Both the position numbers and the translations under genes were made by a program. From Meandrina meandrites (lineage: Eukaryota > Cnidaria > Anthozoa > Scleractinia > Meandrinidae), in NCBI GenBank assembly GCA_963693305.1, contig OY855914.1:26081972-26145971 (forward strand): a stretch of DNA of 64,000 nucleotides, read 5' to 3'. Positions 1-8,541 of this stretch are shown in pieces (the first letter of the stretch is position 1; each line of letters begins with the position of its first letter). The notes below the pieces were generated by a model that was not told where the DNA came from, did not search any database, and saw only the letters and a program-made list of their open reading frames with translations.

Positions 1-34
1 TTTACCAAGCAATTAGAGAAACACACCAACAAGT
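1..34 (+). repeat. Left terminal box of the provirus (inner part of TIR)
   Basis: These 34 bases are repeated exactly, in inverted orientation, at 15085-15118 and 15529-15562. Here they lie about 45 bases upstream of the polymerase reading frame and point inward. The box may be both a terminal inverted repeat and a promoter or leader for the terminal genes. The repeat probably extends leftwards outside the window, because both right-hand copies continue with the same nine or so bases beyond this point. Confidence 0.85.
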
Positions 35-79
35 TAACAACAATTAATTATTAAAAAATATTTTTCAACATAATATACA

Positions 80-3000
80 ATGGACAAAATAGACCTCGAA
101 TCTCTCAAAGATGTAGACCTTGAATCTCTCGAACAAGAACTTGCAAAAATAGACCCCGCAGAACTGCGGTATTTATCGCAACTTATTTCAGAAAACGTGC
201 CCGCAGTGAAAAAGATAATAAGGAAGGCGCTAGAAGAACCAATTCCAGAAACCGCAAAGAAGCGTTTACGACCACCATTACAACCAAAACCTTACCAACC
301 AATAGCACCACCAAGAAAAAGGAACAAAAGACAACAACAACTTCTGAAACAATTTGACCCCATTAAACCGAGTAACATAAGAAATGTAACAAACTACCAG
401 AATGAGATTCAGAATCTGTATGAAGACACAAAATTTGAGGGTGAAGAGAAAAGCGGGAGGCGGTACAAGAGATGGCGCATTATAAAAGATCTGAATAAAG
501 ACCAAACAGCAAAATTCATAGATAAAATAAGAAGGGAAGTAAGAACATCATTTTTCACATTTTACGTTTACGCAATAACTTTGCGCAACATAGAAGACGG
601 CACCTTTTTAACCTTCTACCAAGCTGAAAAACGCTCGCAAAGGATGAACAAACTAGAAGACGCGGAAAACTGAATAGGGGAAAAGGAGGCAGCACGTCTG
701 GAAATAGATAATATCGAAAGACCAGACACAAAATGGGTCTTCGACCACTTCTTCGCAGTAGATGTAAGAGTTGTGATTGACCGCCAACCGCTGTTGGGAA
801 CAGGCCCATTGCCAGACTGGCTGCGCAACCTTGCACGTGGGAATCACGCAATGGTGACGCTGGACACTTATAGAGATAACCTGTGTTTATGGCGCTGTAT
901 TGCTGTGCATAAAGGTGCAAGGCCAGATCGAAGCACAGAAGCAGCCCGCAGTCAGGCCAAGAGTTTCTTCAAGCTCCGCGAAACACCGACCAATTGTGTA
1001 AAAACCTCACTAGATGAAATAGAAAAGGTAGAAATGCACCTGAACAAGGGAGTTGCTGTTTCAGGATGGCTCGGAATAAGAGTTTACATACCAGAGCGTT
1101 TAGAAGATAAAGAAGTAGTATGGCATCTGATAAGAAACCCGTCACCAAAGTTAAAAAACATAATGACAATAGGAATTCACGGGGAGCACGCCTTTTTGAT
1201 AAAAGACATAACAAAGTTAGCGAAAACTTACGAATGCAACCATTGCCACGCAAGATTCACAAAGGTTTCAAATCTTCAACGTCATGCAGAAAGATGCGCC
1301 CAAGGGAAAACTGTAATAGATTGCCCAGGAGAAAAGGTGGAAGCGCCACAGTCAGCTTACCAGAAAGCATTTTATCCGTGGCATAAAGCATCAAAAGAAT
1401 CAATACAGTGGTTGGAGTACGTGGCAAAGCACTGGAAAATTCCAATAGCCCACGCAATGTCAGGGCACGGAGGAGAGCGATGGGTAGAGAACAGGCCAGT
1501 TGACGGGTATAACCATGAGAGAAAGTTAGTTCTACAATATCACGGATGCCACTGGCACGGGTGTCCAAAATGTCACCGTGATCGTAACACAGTAATAGAA
1601 CATTGTGGAAGAACAAGAGAAGAACTTTACCAAGCAACAAAGAGGAGAACGGCATATCTCCGAAAGAAAGGCTACAAAGTAATAGAGTGTTGGACGTGCG
1701 AAGTCGGAGACAAATATGTAGAAGAACTCCCAGAAGCAAAAACAAAAAGTTACCCGCACGCAATTTTGTATGATTTTGAGGCATACGGAGACAAAAATCA
1801 GCGGAAGGAGCTGACAGACAGACTCACAATCGAGAACGTACACGTCCCAGTCTCGGTTAGCATCGGCGACACGCATGAAAGAGAGCCAACCCATATCTGC
1901 GAAAAAGATCCCACAGAGCTGATTCGCAAGTTCGCAGAAGAGTTAGAAAGACGCGGAAAAAACATCAGGAAACGAGTAAGAGATGAATTTATGCCAGCAG
2001 ACATCACCCTGCTGCCAAAAGACCAAAAGAAAAAAATAGAAGAATGGTGCGACCAGGTCCCAGTACTCGGCTTCAACTCGGGGAAATACGATCTCAATCT
2101 AATAAAGGCACACTTCGTTAAAAAGCTGGCGGACACAGCCAGCAAAGTCAGAGTGGCGAAGAACAGTAACAAAATAATGTTCTTACTAACATCAGGCTTC
2201 CGTTTTCTAGACATAATGAACTACCTCGGCCCAGGAACCTCATACGAGAAATGGGTAAAAGCCTACGACTGCGAGACAACAAAATCATGGCTCCCATACG
2301 AGTGGTTCGACGATATAAAAAAGCTGGATTACCCAGGATTGCCGGATTACCCAGATTGGTACTCAAAATTGAAAGGAGGCTTCACATTAAAACTGACAGA
2401 ATGGAAAGCCTGCAAACGGACGTTCTGGGAAGAGGGGATGAAAACGTTTAAAGACTGGGTGCGGTACTACAACAATCTAGATGTAGCCCCAGGATTAGAG
2501 GCGCTGGAAAAGATGAGAAACTTCTACACAGAAAAGGGGATCGACATAATGAAAGATGCAGTCAGCATCCCAGGAGTAAGCTTGCACTACCTGTTAAAGG
2601 GAGCAATAGAGCGCAACGCAGAACTATACGCCCCAAGCAAAGAAGCATATGAGATGTTAAAAGAAGCTGTTGTAGGAGGGCCGAGCCTCGTTTTTACAAG
2701 GTACCATGAAGTGGGAAAAACCAGAATAAGGTCACATCAAGTTGCAAATCCACAACTGTGCCAAAACATTCTCGGCTACGATGCCAACGCGCTGTATCTC
2801 TCAACAATGCTAAAAGATATGCCCTGCGGAAAGGAAAGAGTTGAACACTACGATGACGATATGGTAATGCCCATGGTACTAACGCAAAATCTCAAAGAAG
2901 GAAGCTGGTTCGGGTTTGCGGAAGTAGACATAGAGATTCCGAAGCACTTACACCCGAAGTTCGAAGAAATGTGCCCATTCTTCTACAACAAAGTGGTGCC

Positions 3001-4042
3001 AGCGGAAGCAGTACCCGAGCATATGATCAAATACTTGACGGACACAGGCAGAAACCGCGGAGACGGGAGAAAACTCGTGGGAGCAATGTCGGCACAGAGG
3101 ATACTACTATATGCACCGCTGTTGAAATGGTACATAAACCACGGGGCGGAAATAACAAAGGTATATCGGACAATTGACTACAAACCGGCAAAAATCTTTC
3201 CCTGGTTCGTGGAACAGGTCACGGAGGCCCGCCGGACAGGAGACGTGGAAAAAAGCAAAGCACTGCTGGCGGATATATTCAAACTGTTGGGAAACAGCGG
3301 CTACGGAAAGCTGATCGAAGCCTTAGAGCGGCAAACCAACGTAATCTACACAAAAGATGAGAAAGTGGTAGACAGAGCGCTGAGAAGCGCGTATTTCGCC
3401 AATATAGGTGAGATAGGCGCGGCGTATGAGTTAGAAAGCCGGAAACCGCGGATCACAATAAGACGCCCATTTCAGATAGGGATCTCGGTATATCAGCTGG
3501 CCAAGCTGCGGATGTTAGAATTTTATTATGATTTCTTGGACAGGTACATAGACAGAAAAGATTTTGAGCTGATCCAGATGGACCCAGACAGCAACTATAT
3601 GGCAATATCAGGAAAAAAGCTCGAAGACATCGTAAAACCGGAGCTGAGAGAAGAATTCGAGAAAGAAAAAAAGAATTGGTTGGCATGGGACAAGTGGAGT
3701 GGTAGAACACCCGGTCTGTTTAAGCAGGAGTTTGAGGGGGAGCGGATGATAGCGCTCTGCTCCAAATGTTATTATGCGGACGATCGAGGCGAAAAAAAGA
3801 AGCTAAGTACAAAAGGTATGTCTAAGAACCAAAACGAAATAAACTGGCATCGTTTCAAGGCAGCGTTAGAAGGAAATAAGGATATGGCAACAAACAGAGG
3901 GTTTCGGATGCGGGATGGAAAAATAGTAACTTACGAACAGGAGAAGCTGGGGTTGAGTGCATATTATGACAAACGATGGGTGCTGCCAGATGGCATTCAC
4001 ACGGAACCGCTGGAGTACCACCAAAGAAACTTTGCAGAATAA
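80..4042 (+). CDS. Family B DNA polymerase (protein-primed type), interrupted by TGA at 671-673
   Basis: This is the replicative polymerase of the element. One reading frame runs from ATG 80 to TAA 4042 (1,321 codons) with a single in-frame TGA at 671-673. The 33 codons after the TGA are open and lead straight into a conserved segment with DNLCLWRC near 875, so the downstream part has no natural ATG start. Features in order are a basic, Pro-rich N-terminus, the DNLC motif, a CCHC-type zinc finger near 1230-1295, and a VSR-like endonuclease segment (HGCHWHGCPKC near 1540-1575). Exonuclease motifs follow: DFEA near 1772, the FNSGKYD region near 2075 and YNNLD near 2470. Polymerase motif A is YDANALYLS near 2777, B is KLLGNSGYG near 3283, and C is MDPDS near 3578. 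In motif C a Pro replaces the usual Thr of DTD, but both Asp are kept. The TGA looks like a nonsense mutation; recoding is possible but there is no CTA context after the stop. A TATA-like motif lies at 71-77. Confidence 0.93.
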
Positions 4043-4047
4043 ATATA

Positions 4048-4344
4048 ATGGACGACATAATCGACAGAATAAAAACACTCGGACCCCATCGCGAACGTAT
4101 CATGGGAGAATACATCAAAATGAAACTCAGACAGCGTGAGAGGCTCGGTTGGGACCAGGTAAATAACCAAATTCGGAAGAATGTGAGGTATTTCAGCAAG
4201 CTAAAAGTGCAGAGCCTGAGACAATACATCCCATACCCGCAGAGGGTTCCGGATTACCCCACAGCTGGAGGTAATTCTGTATCCGGAGGTACCACAAGCA
4301 GTTCTTCACGTACAAAACCACGCTTAGGTCCGTCGCGCAAATAG
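4048..4344 (+). CDS. Small helical protein, member of the terminal-gene family
   Basis: This gene encodes 98 residues. I start it at ATG 4048, which follows AATATA just after the polymerase stop (five-base gap), rather than at upstream non-ATG codons. The first half carries a charged helix with RERIMGEYIKMKLRQRERLG followed by WDQV. It resembles the LREKICTEYIIIRLWQRK..GW segment of the two proteins encoded near the right end (14735-15076 and 15176-15520). The C-terminus is Ser/Gly/Arg-rich and lacks their cysteines. The 3' end overlaps the convergent integrase gene by about 90 bases. Function is unknown. Confidence 0.6.
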   Translation: MDDIIDRIKTLGPHRERIMGEYIKMKLRQRERLGWDQVNNQIRKNVRYFSKLKVQSLRQYIPYPQRVPDYPTAGGNSVSGGTTSSSSRTKPRLGPSRK

Positions 4345-5240
4345 TAGAGAACAGGTTGATTCGGTTTGGTAAAAGATCGTTCAAGGTTGTAAACTTTCAA
4401 AGACCAGATTGGATCAGTGGCTCTTTTCGCCCCGCCTTCAAGCTCACCAGGTTCGTACAAATACCGAACCATAACGATGGATGGGAGCTTTTTTTCGTTC
4501 AAACCAACAGGTCTCAAATATTTAGTTGACGGTTCTGCATAAACATTTTTTTTCTTGATTGCAGCAGCAGGTTTCATACCAATCAATCGAGTGACTTGGT
4601 TGTTCAGAGCAGAAACAACTTTGGGGAGCCTTTTTACCCACACAGTAGACCGCAGACCCTCAGGTGAACGCATTTCAACCGCGTACTGGTGGCCAAACAA
4701 ACGCTCAGCCAAGGTACGATTGAAACGTTCAACAATAGCTTGGTCTCTATGAATTTCAGGGTGGCCGCGTCTGATAGAAGTTTTGTGATTTTCCATTTCT
4801 TTTGTAACAGCGCCCATAAATTCACGCCCAGGATCAACTTGCAACATCTGAGGCCACTTCAGAGGTCCACGTGTATAAATTGTCTTAAAAGCTTTGGCAA
4901 CCTCATCAGAGTTTTTAGAGGTTAAAGGCTGAGCTTCTTTGAATCTGCTGGCAATATCAACAACGGTAAGCGCGTATTTGTAAGTGCTACGGCCCACTTT
5001 GTCATGTGGCAGAAAAAGAAGATCTGCCTGATGCACTTTGTTGGGCGTAGGCACGTCGAATTTTAGGCGAGGAATGTAGCGCGGTGCGGGGAGGTAAATC
5101 TGCCAGAGCGCTTGTTTGAACAACCATTCTTTGGCAACAACTTCAGGAACTTTTGCAGCAGCTGCTAATTTTTTAATGGCGGAGATACCTTTCCAGTAAC
5201 CTTGTGCACTGTAGTAACGCCGCGCCAATTTTCTGTCCAT
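4254..5240 (-). CDS. Retrovirus-type integrase (rve fold)
   Basis: This protein of 328 residues should insert the element into the host chromosome. The catalytic triad is visible: Asp73 in HQADLLF, Asp136 in VDPGREF and Glu171 in IVERFNRT. The last two have the D,D35E spacing of retroviral, Ty3/Gypsy and Polinton integrases. The C-terminal third (WSLKVYNLERSF, then LRDGPKRGFVREELLVV) resembles the SH3-like or chromo-like tail found in Polinton integrases. The classic HHCC zinc module is not evident. All three active-site residues and the frame are intact. The gene is transcribed divergently from the neighbour at 5269 across a 28-base gap and converges on the small gene ending at 4344. Confidence 0.95.
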   Translation of the reverse strand: MDRKLARRYYSAQGYWKGISAIKKLAAAAKVPEVVAKEWLFKQALWQIYLPAPRYIPRLKFDVPTPNKVHQADLLFLPHDKVGRSTYKYALTVVDIASRFKEAQPLTSKNSDEVAKAFKTIYTRGPLKWPQMLQVDPGREFMGAVTKEMENHKTSIRRGHPEIHRDQAIVERFNRTLAERLFGHQYAVEMRSPEGLRSTVWVKRLPKVVSALNNQVTRLIGMKPAAAIKKKNVYAEPSTKYLRPVGLNEKKLPSIVMVRYLYEPGELEGGAKRATDPIWSLKVYNLERSFTKPNQPVLYYLRDGPKRGFVREELLVVPPDTELPPAVG

Positions 5241-5268
5241 TTAAATAATTATGCGCGGGCATATATAC
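5241..5268. promoter_or_regulatory. Compact bidirectional promoter between integrase and 5269 gene
   Basis: Only 28 bases separate two divergent ATG codons. They contain an AT-rich TTTAAATAATTA stretch next to the integrase start and CATATATAC directly before ATG 5269. The same TATA-like spacing precedes most genes of the element, so both motifs are probably core promoter elements giving very short leaders. Confidence 0.5.
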
Positions 5269-5751
5269 ATGGCTACAAAACCTTACCTAAGGGGTGCGGG
5301 ATACCCCCACAGAGAACAGCTAAAAGAAATGTTGATAAAACAGCAGGAAGCGAAAATAAAAGAAATCAAGCCGGAAAAAGATCTTGACGACCGTTACGAG
5401 GGGGAATTCTACCCTGAGCCCGAAGAGATGGGTCACCCTCCCAAACCAAAATTATGGTATTTAATTGCAGTATTAAAAAAAACCGGCATTTCTTTAGAAC
5501 AGGTCGGTGACGAAATGGGGCTGACCTTTTTGGGTAATGTCATTCACCAATTCAAGCTGATGAATCTCAGGCCATGTAACTACGTTTGTTTTTTATACAA
5601 CTATTTTCAAAAGGTTTCACCTATAGATTGGCCGGCGAAAAAGGCAATACTGGGAAAGCTCACGAAAAGATTGCCGAAGATGGCACAAACCAGAAATAAA
5701 GCCGAAAAAAGTTTCAACGAATGGTGGTTGGAGGCAAACACCCACCATTAA
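5269..5751 (+). CDS. Uncharacterised provirus protein, 160 aa
   Basis: I do not recognise a family. I chose ATG 5269 because a TATATA motif abuts it; the frame is open from ATG 5251. The protein is charged, with a Lys/Glu-rich segment at about residues 20-45, an acidic/proline stretch (YPEPEEMGHPP), then a more hydrophobic half with several aromatic residues, ending WWLEANTHH. No signal peptide or transmembrane helix is apparent. The gene lies between integrase and the virion cluster, and its stop overlaps the convergent 5748-6266 gene by four bases. Confidence 0.7.
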   Translation: MATKPYLRGAGYPHREQLKEMLIKQQEAKIKEIKPEKDLDDRYEGEFYPEPEEMGHPPKPKLWYLIAVLKKTGISLEQVGDEMGLTFLGNVIHQFKLMNLRPCNYVCFLYNYFQKVSPIDWPAKKAILGKLTKRLPKMAQTRNKAEKSFNEWWLEANTHH

Positions 5752-6266
5752 ACAGAAGTTGTCTTTGATGTTCTGTTAACCTTTACCCCGCCGTCAGTGT
5801 GGTTTGAAAAACGCAGTTTTGTCTTTGCAGTAGTAAAGGTGTTGTACTTTTTCACAATATCTTGGTACTCGCCGTCAGAGATTTCACCATCTTCAAGAGC
5901 GGTTGATATGAGAGAGTTGATCATGCTCAGCATAGCTTCAGCCAGGGTCTGTATTTTTTCGTGTTTTTTCGCTTTACGCTGGAAAAATTTGATGGCGGCC
6001 ATGCAGGAGGTTGACACCAATGAAAACAAGGTGGCAGTGGCGATTAAAGGCGCGCCAACAACAACGCCAACCACAGAAAGAGAAGCGGCCAACCCAGAGC
6101 CTGTAAGAATGGTAGCAACTCCGCCTGTTAACGCACATACCGTTTGACAACGCGTGTGCCACCGTTTAAACTTGGCTAGGGTTTGGTAGTAATGCACCAA
6201 CTGGTTTTCAAGATTTTTCTTTATCATTTCTATTTCAGCCCGCCGGAATTTTGTTGCAGAATCCAT
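5748..6266 (-). CDS. Small membrane protein, 172 aa
   Basis: An N-terminal basic/helical region of about 45 residues precedes a long hydrophobic Gly/Ala/Val-rich stretch at roughly residues 45-85 (including GGVATILTGSGLAA and VVGVVVGAPLIATA). This could form a hairpin of two membrane helices. A cytosolic-type charged helix (FFQRKAKKHEKIQTLAEAML) and a C-terminal tail with acidic EDGEISDGEY follow. The family is unknown to me, and function in virion membrane or host membrane is inference. TATATA lies about 10 bases upstream of the ATG, within the sequence after 6266. Confidence 0.75.
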   Translation of the reverse strand: MDSATKFRRAEIEMIKKNLENQLVHYYQTLAKFKRWHTRCQTVCALTGGVATILTGSGLAASLSVVGVVVGAPLIATATLFSLVSTSCMAAIKFFQRKAKKHEKIQTLAEAMLSMINSLISTALEDGEISDGEYQDIVKKYNTFTTAKTKLRFSNHTDGGVKVNRTSKTTSV

Positions 6267-6297
6267 TTTCTATATATGTGTTTAAAAAATGTGTAAT

Positions 6298-7161
6298 CTA
6301 ATCGCAATATTGGTTATGCCATTTTCCATTTTTATATACAATCCGATTACATGGACCAGTTGTATTTTTAGGGTGTGTCCAAAACTTTTTGCTGAACAGA
6401 CCGGTTTTCGTGTTAAAGGCACCTTTTGCGATGTCACCACTCCAATACTTTTTAAACAAATCCTTATCACCACCTGTGACAGCCATGATTGCAGCAGCCA
6501 CATCTTGAGCCGGTTGAAAGCCTGGAATTTTTTCGCCGATCTTTTTATTGATCGTTTCACCGACACCCAATCCTACTTTTTGCTTCGAGCTGATTGCGTT
6601 GCGCGCCGCGGCGTGACCCCATTGCCGTTTGTTTTTGGGAATAGCGTCAAGCGCCTTCACCATTTTTTTGTCAGCAACATGTTTGCAGCCTTTCTCATTT
6701 TTCTTTCCTGCACAGACGGCATAATCAACATCATGCTGCATTGCAACTGCGTCCGTGGCGCCTGTGGGTTGCTGGTAAATCTTTAATATCTTTCCCGTCT
6801 TGGGGTCGTAAGAAAGCTGTTTTTCAAGGGGATTGTACGGCCCTGTGTAGTTATGACCAGGAAGCGTCCACCCCTTTTTTGGCTTAGGCAGCTTGCCAAT
6901 GGCTTTATGCAAATCAAAAGCCCCACCGCGGGGTCGTTCATAAAGAGGGTTTGTTGGGTCATCTACTCTATTACCCGCATAAATTCTCATATCATAATTA
7001 CCACCACGTTGGGTACCCCCACTAATAAACCGTGTCTTGGTAATGCCACAACTTGCGCATTTTACTTTTAACATTCTTCTACCATTTTTTGTGGTAGTGT
7101 TTTTTTCACTTCCCGGTACGTTGGGTGTGAAACGCTTTTCCTTCACGCAGTATACCTCCAT
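6298..7161 (-). CDS. Virion-type protein with zinc-ribbon-like N-terminus and parvovirus-like PLA2 domain
   Basis: This protein has 287 residues. Residues 1-47 carry YCVKEKR, KNGRR and KVKCASCG, a zinc-ribbon-like module (DUF5679-like) shared with the upstream neighbour; one of the expected four cysteines is replaced by Glu. The middle holds a phospholipase A2 signature: a calcium-loop-like GHNYTGPYNPL, then about 35 residues later the catalytic-type MQHDVDYAVC, followed by KGCKHVADKKM. The arrangement matches the PLA2 domain in parvovirus VP1 unique regions, which helps particles leave endosomes; here the second loop Gly is a Tyr. The C-terminal region is basic and aromatic. A role as minor virion protein in membrane penetration is inference. 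TTATATAA precedes the ATG. Confidence 0.85.
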   Translation of the reverse strand: MEVYCVKEKRFTPNVPGSEKNTTTKNGRRMLKVKCASCGITKTRFISGGTQRGGNYDMRIYAGNRVDDPTNPLYERPRGGAFDLHKAIGKLPKPKKGWTLPGHNYTGPYNPLEKQLSYDPKTGKILKIYQQPTGATDAVAMQHDVDYAVCAGKKNEKGCKHVADKKMVKALDAIPKNKRQWGHAAARNAISSKQKVGLGVGETINKKIGEKIPGFQPAQDVAAAIMAVTGGDKDLFKKYWSGDIAKGAFNTKTGLFSKKFWTHPKNTTGPCNRIVYKNGKWHNQYCD

Positions 7162-7183
7162 CTTATATAATTAAAGAAAATTC

Positions 7184-7714
7184 TCAGGCCGCTGTGTGAC
7201 ACCCGCCTTTCATCATATCTTTTGGTCTTAATCTGTTTGAGGCTTTAGTCAACAAATCCCCAGACAAAGCATCAATTGTGTAATTAACAGCTTTTCTCGC
7301 GATTGGTTTGGCTTTATTGGCTAACTTCTTCTGATACTCTGGTTGTCTCAGAAACTCGCTTGCAAAGTATCTTCCTTGTTTCACACCTTGCTTTGCTAAA
7401 TAAGGAACTCCGTACTCAAAGAAAGCTTCAGCTGCTGTATTTCCAACTGTATCAAGAACCCCACCTCCGAACATTCTTTTTTCGGCGCGTGCAAGTTCTT
7501 CTCTCTTCTTTTTGGGTAAACCACTTCTGGTCCACTTAAATATTGGTTCCAAAATATTACCTCCTTCTTGAGCACTGACAAATCTTGTCTTGGTAATGCC
7601 GCAGCTAGCACATTTTACTTTAAGCAGTCTTCTGCCGTTTTTTGCGGTTGCAAATGTTTCACTTCCCACCACATTAGGTGTGAAGCGCTTTTCTTTCACA
7701 CAGTAAACATCCAT
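7184..7714 (-). CDS. Virion-type protein sharing the zinc-ribbon-like N-terminus
   Basis: This protein has 176 residues. The first 47 are nearly the same as those of the 6298-7161 product (YCVKEKRFTPNV, KNGRR, KVKCASCGITKTRF), which implies duplication or exchange of an N-terminal module. The remainder differs: a Gly-rich FGGGVLDTVGN segment, then amphipathic basic helices, ending GGCHTAA. It may be a minor capsid or core protein comparable to the small pVI/pX-like proteins of the group, but this is not proven. Upstream lies a TTTACACATAATGTATAA motif that is also found before the 9845-10318 gene. Confidence 0.75.
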   Translation of the reverse strand: MDVYCVKEKRFTPNVVGSETFATAKNGRRLLKVKCASCGITKTRFVSAQEGGNILEPIFKWTRSGLPKKKREELARAEKRMFGGGVLDTVGNTAAEAFFEYGVPYLAKQGVKQGRYFASEFLRQPEYQKKLANKAKPIARKAVNYTIDALSGDLLTKASNRLRPKDMMKGGCHTAA

Positions 7715-7716
7715 CT

Positions 7717-8184
7717 TTATACATTATGTGTAAAATAACCCTTCACCACAGCCTCGTTGGCGCGTGTATTTTCAGAAAACATGCTCAAAATATCTCGAAA
7801 CGACCGGCCTTTGTTACGTTCGTTCAGAAAAAGCAGACAGTAGTAGCCGCAGCGCACACTGGATTCCCACTGAAGCTGGTTGTCATTTCGTAGAAAGGTC
7901 TGTTTGCCCTCGAGAATCAACTCAATTTCCCATTCCGCGGGCGGAGGTAAACCGAAAGAGTCAAAGTATTCGCGCCCGCCCCAACAGCATACCCAATGGG
8001 TGCCTGGCCCTCCAAGGTCATCCATGTTGATTATACAAGGGGAGTGGTTTTTCACGTGGATCTCGTCTCTCGCAAATATACCTTTGATGGGGATTTTCAA
8101 GTATTGGCACCATCGCTGCAAGTCATAATCAGTTAAGGGGACATCAACGAAGGCGGGCTTTTTTTTGGTCACCCCAAGAACCAA
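7717..8184 (-). CDS. Adenain-type maturation cysteine protease; no in-frame ATG at start
   Basis: This C48/Ulp1-fold protease, related to adenovirus adenain, should cleave capsid precursors. Catalytic residues are visible: His63 in GTHWVC, Asp75 in YFDSFG, a Gln near 105 in NQLQWES and the nucleophile Cys112 in CGYYC. About 155 codons are open, the usual length being near 200. The frame opens at a TTG (8184), and no ATG lies upstream before a stop or downstream before the catalytic region except one inside IINM. An ATG overlapping the TGA of the upstream gene (8144-8515) is out of frame by one base. A one-base deletion just after that ATG would explain this. Non-AUG or reinitiated translation is the alternative. 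Confidence 0.9.
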   Translation of the reverse strand: MVLGVTKKKPAFVDVPLTDYDLQRWCQYLKIPIKGIFARDEIHVKNHSPCIINMDDLGGPGTHWVCCWGGREYFDSFGLPPPAEWEIELILEGKQTFLRNDNQLQWESSVRCGYYCLLFLNERNKGRSFRDILSMFSENTRANEAVVKGYFTHNV

Positions 8185-8515
8185 TAAATGGTGGCGGGCG
8201 CATATATGGTGGAGGGTTGATGCGCATTCCCTTTCCTCCTGTTGGGGGTTTTACCCGCATGCCGGCCCCACTCGCCATCTTGCGCACATGTCTGATTTGT
8301 GTCTTGCTCATGTCTATGTCCACACCCGTTTTGTTTTTGATAGCGCGCTCTATTTTTTTGATCTGCCTGGCGGTCAAGTGCAAAGTGTCGCTACCGCCGG
8401 TTATAGCCTCGTGTTTGAATCTGAGCGTAACAGCTTCTCCTGACCCAAAGGCGCGCGCGAGGCTTACCTTCTGCCCGTCTGAAAGTGAAATCTTGTGCGG
8501 ATAGTAAGTCGTCAT
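8144..8515 (-). CDS. Small basic virion-type protein, 123 aa (pX-like)
   Basis: The N-terminal half has a compact predicted fold with LSDGQKVSLARAFGSGEAVT and LHLTARQIKKIERAIKNK, then MSKTQIRHVRK. The tail is Gly/Pro/Arg-rich. Proteins of this plan (PHKISLSDGQK-type start plus an arginine/glycine-rich tail) accompany capsid genes in Polintons/adintoviruses and are usually compared with adenovirus core or minor capsid peptides. It overlaps the protease frame by 41 bases. TTATATTTCATAC follows the start on the other strand as a promoter-like motif. Confidence 0.75.
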   Translation of the reverse strand: MTTYYPHKISLSDGQKVSLARAFGSGEAVTLRFKHEAITGGSDTLHLTARQIKKIERAIKNKTGVDIDMSKTQIRHVRKMASGAGMRVKPPTGGKGMRINPPPYMRPPPFIGSWGDQKKARLR

Positions 8516-8541
8516 CTCTTATATTTCATACAAAAATTATT

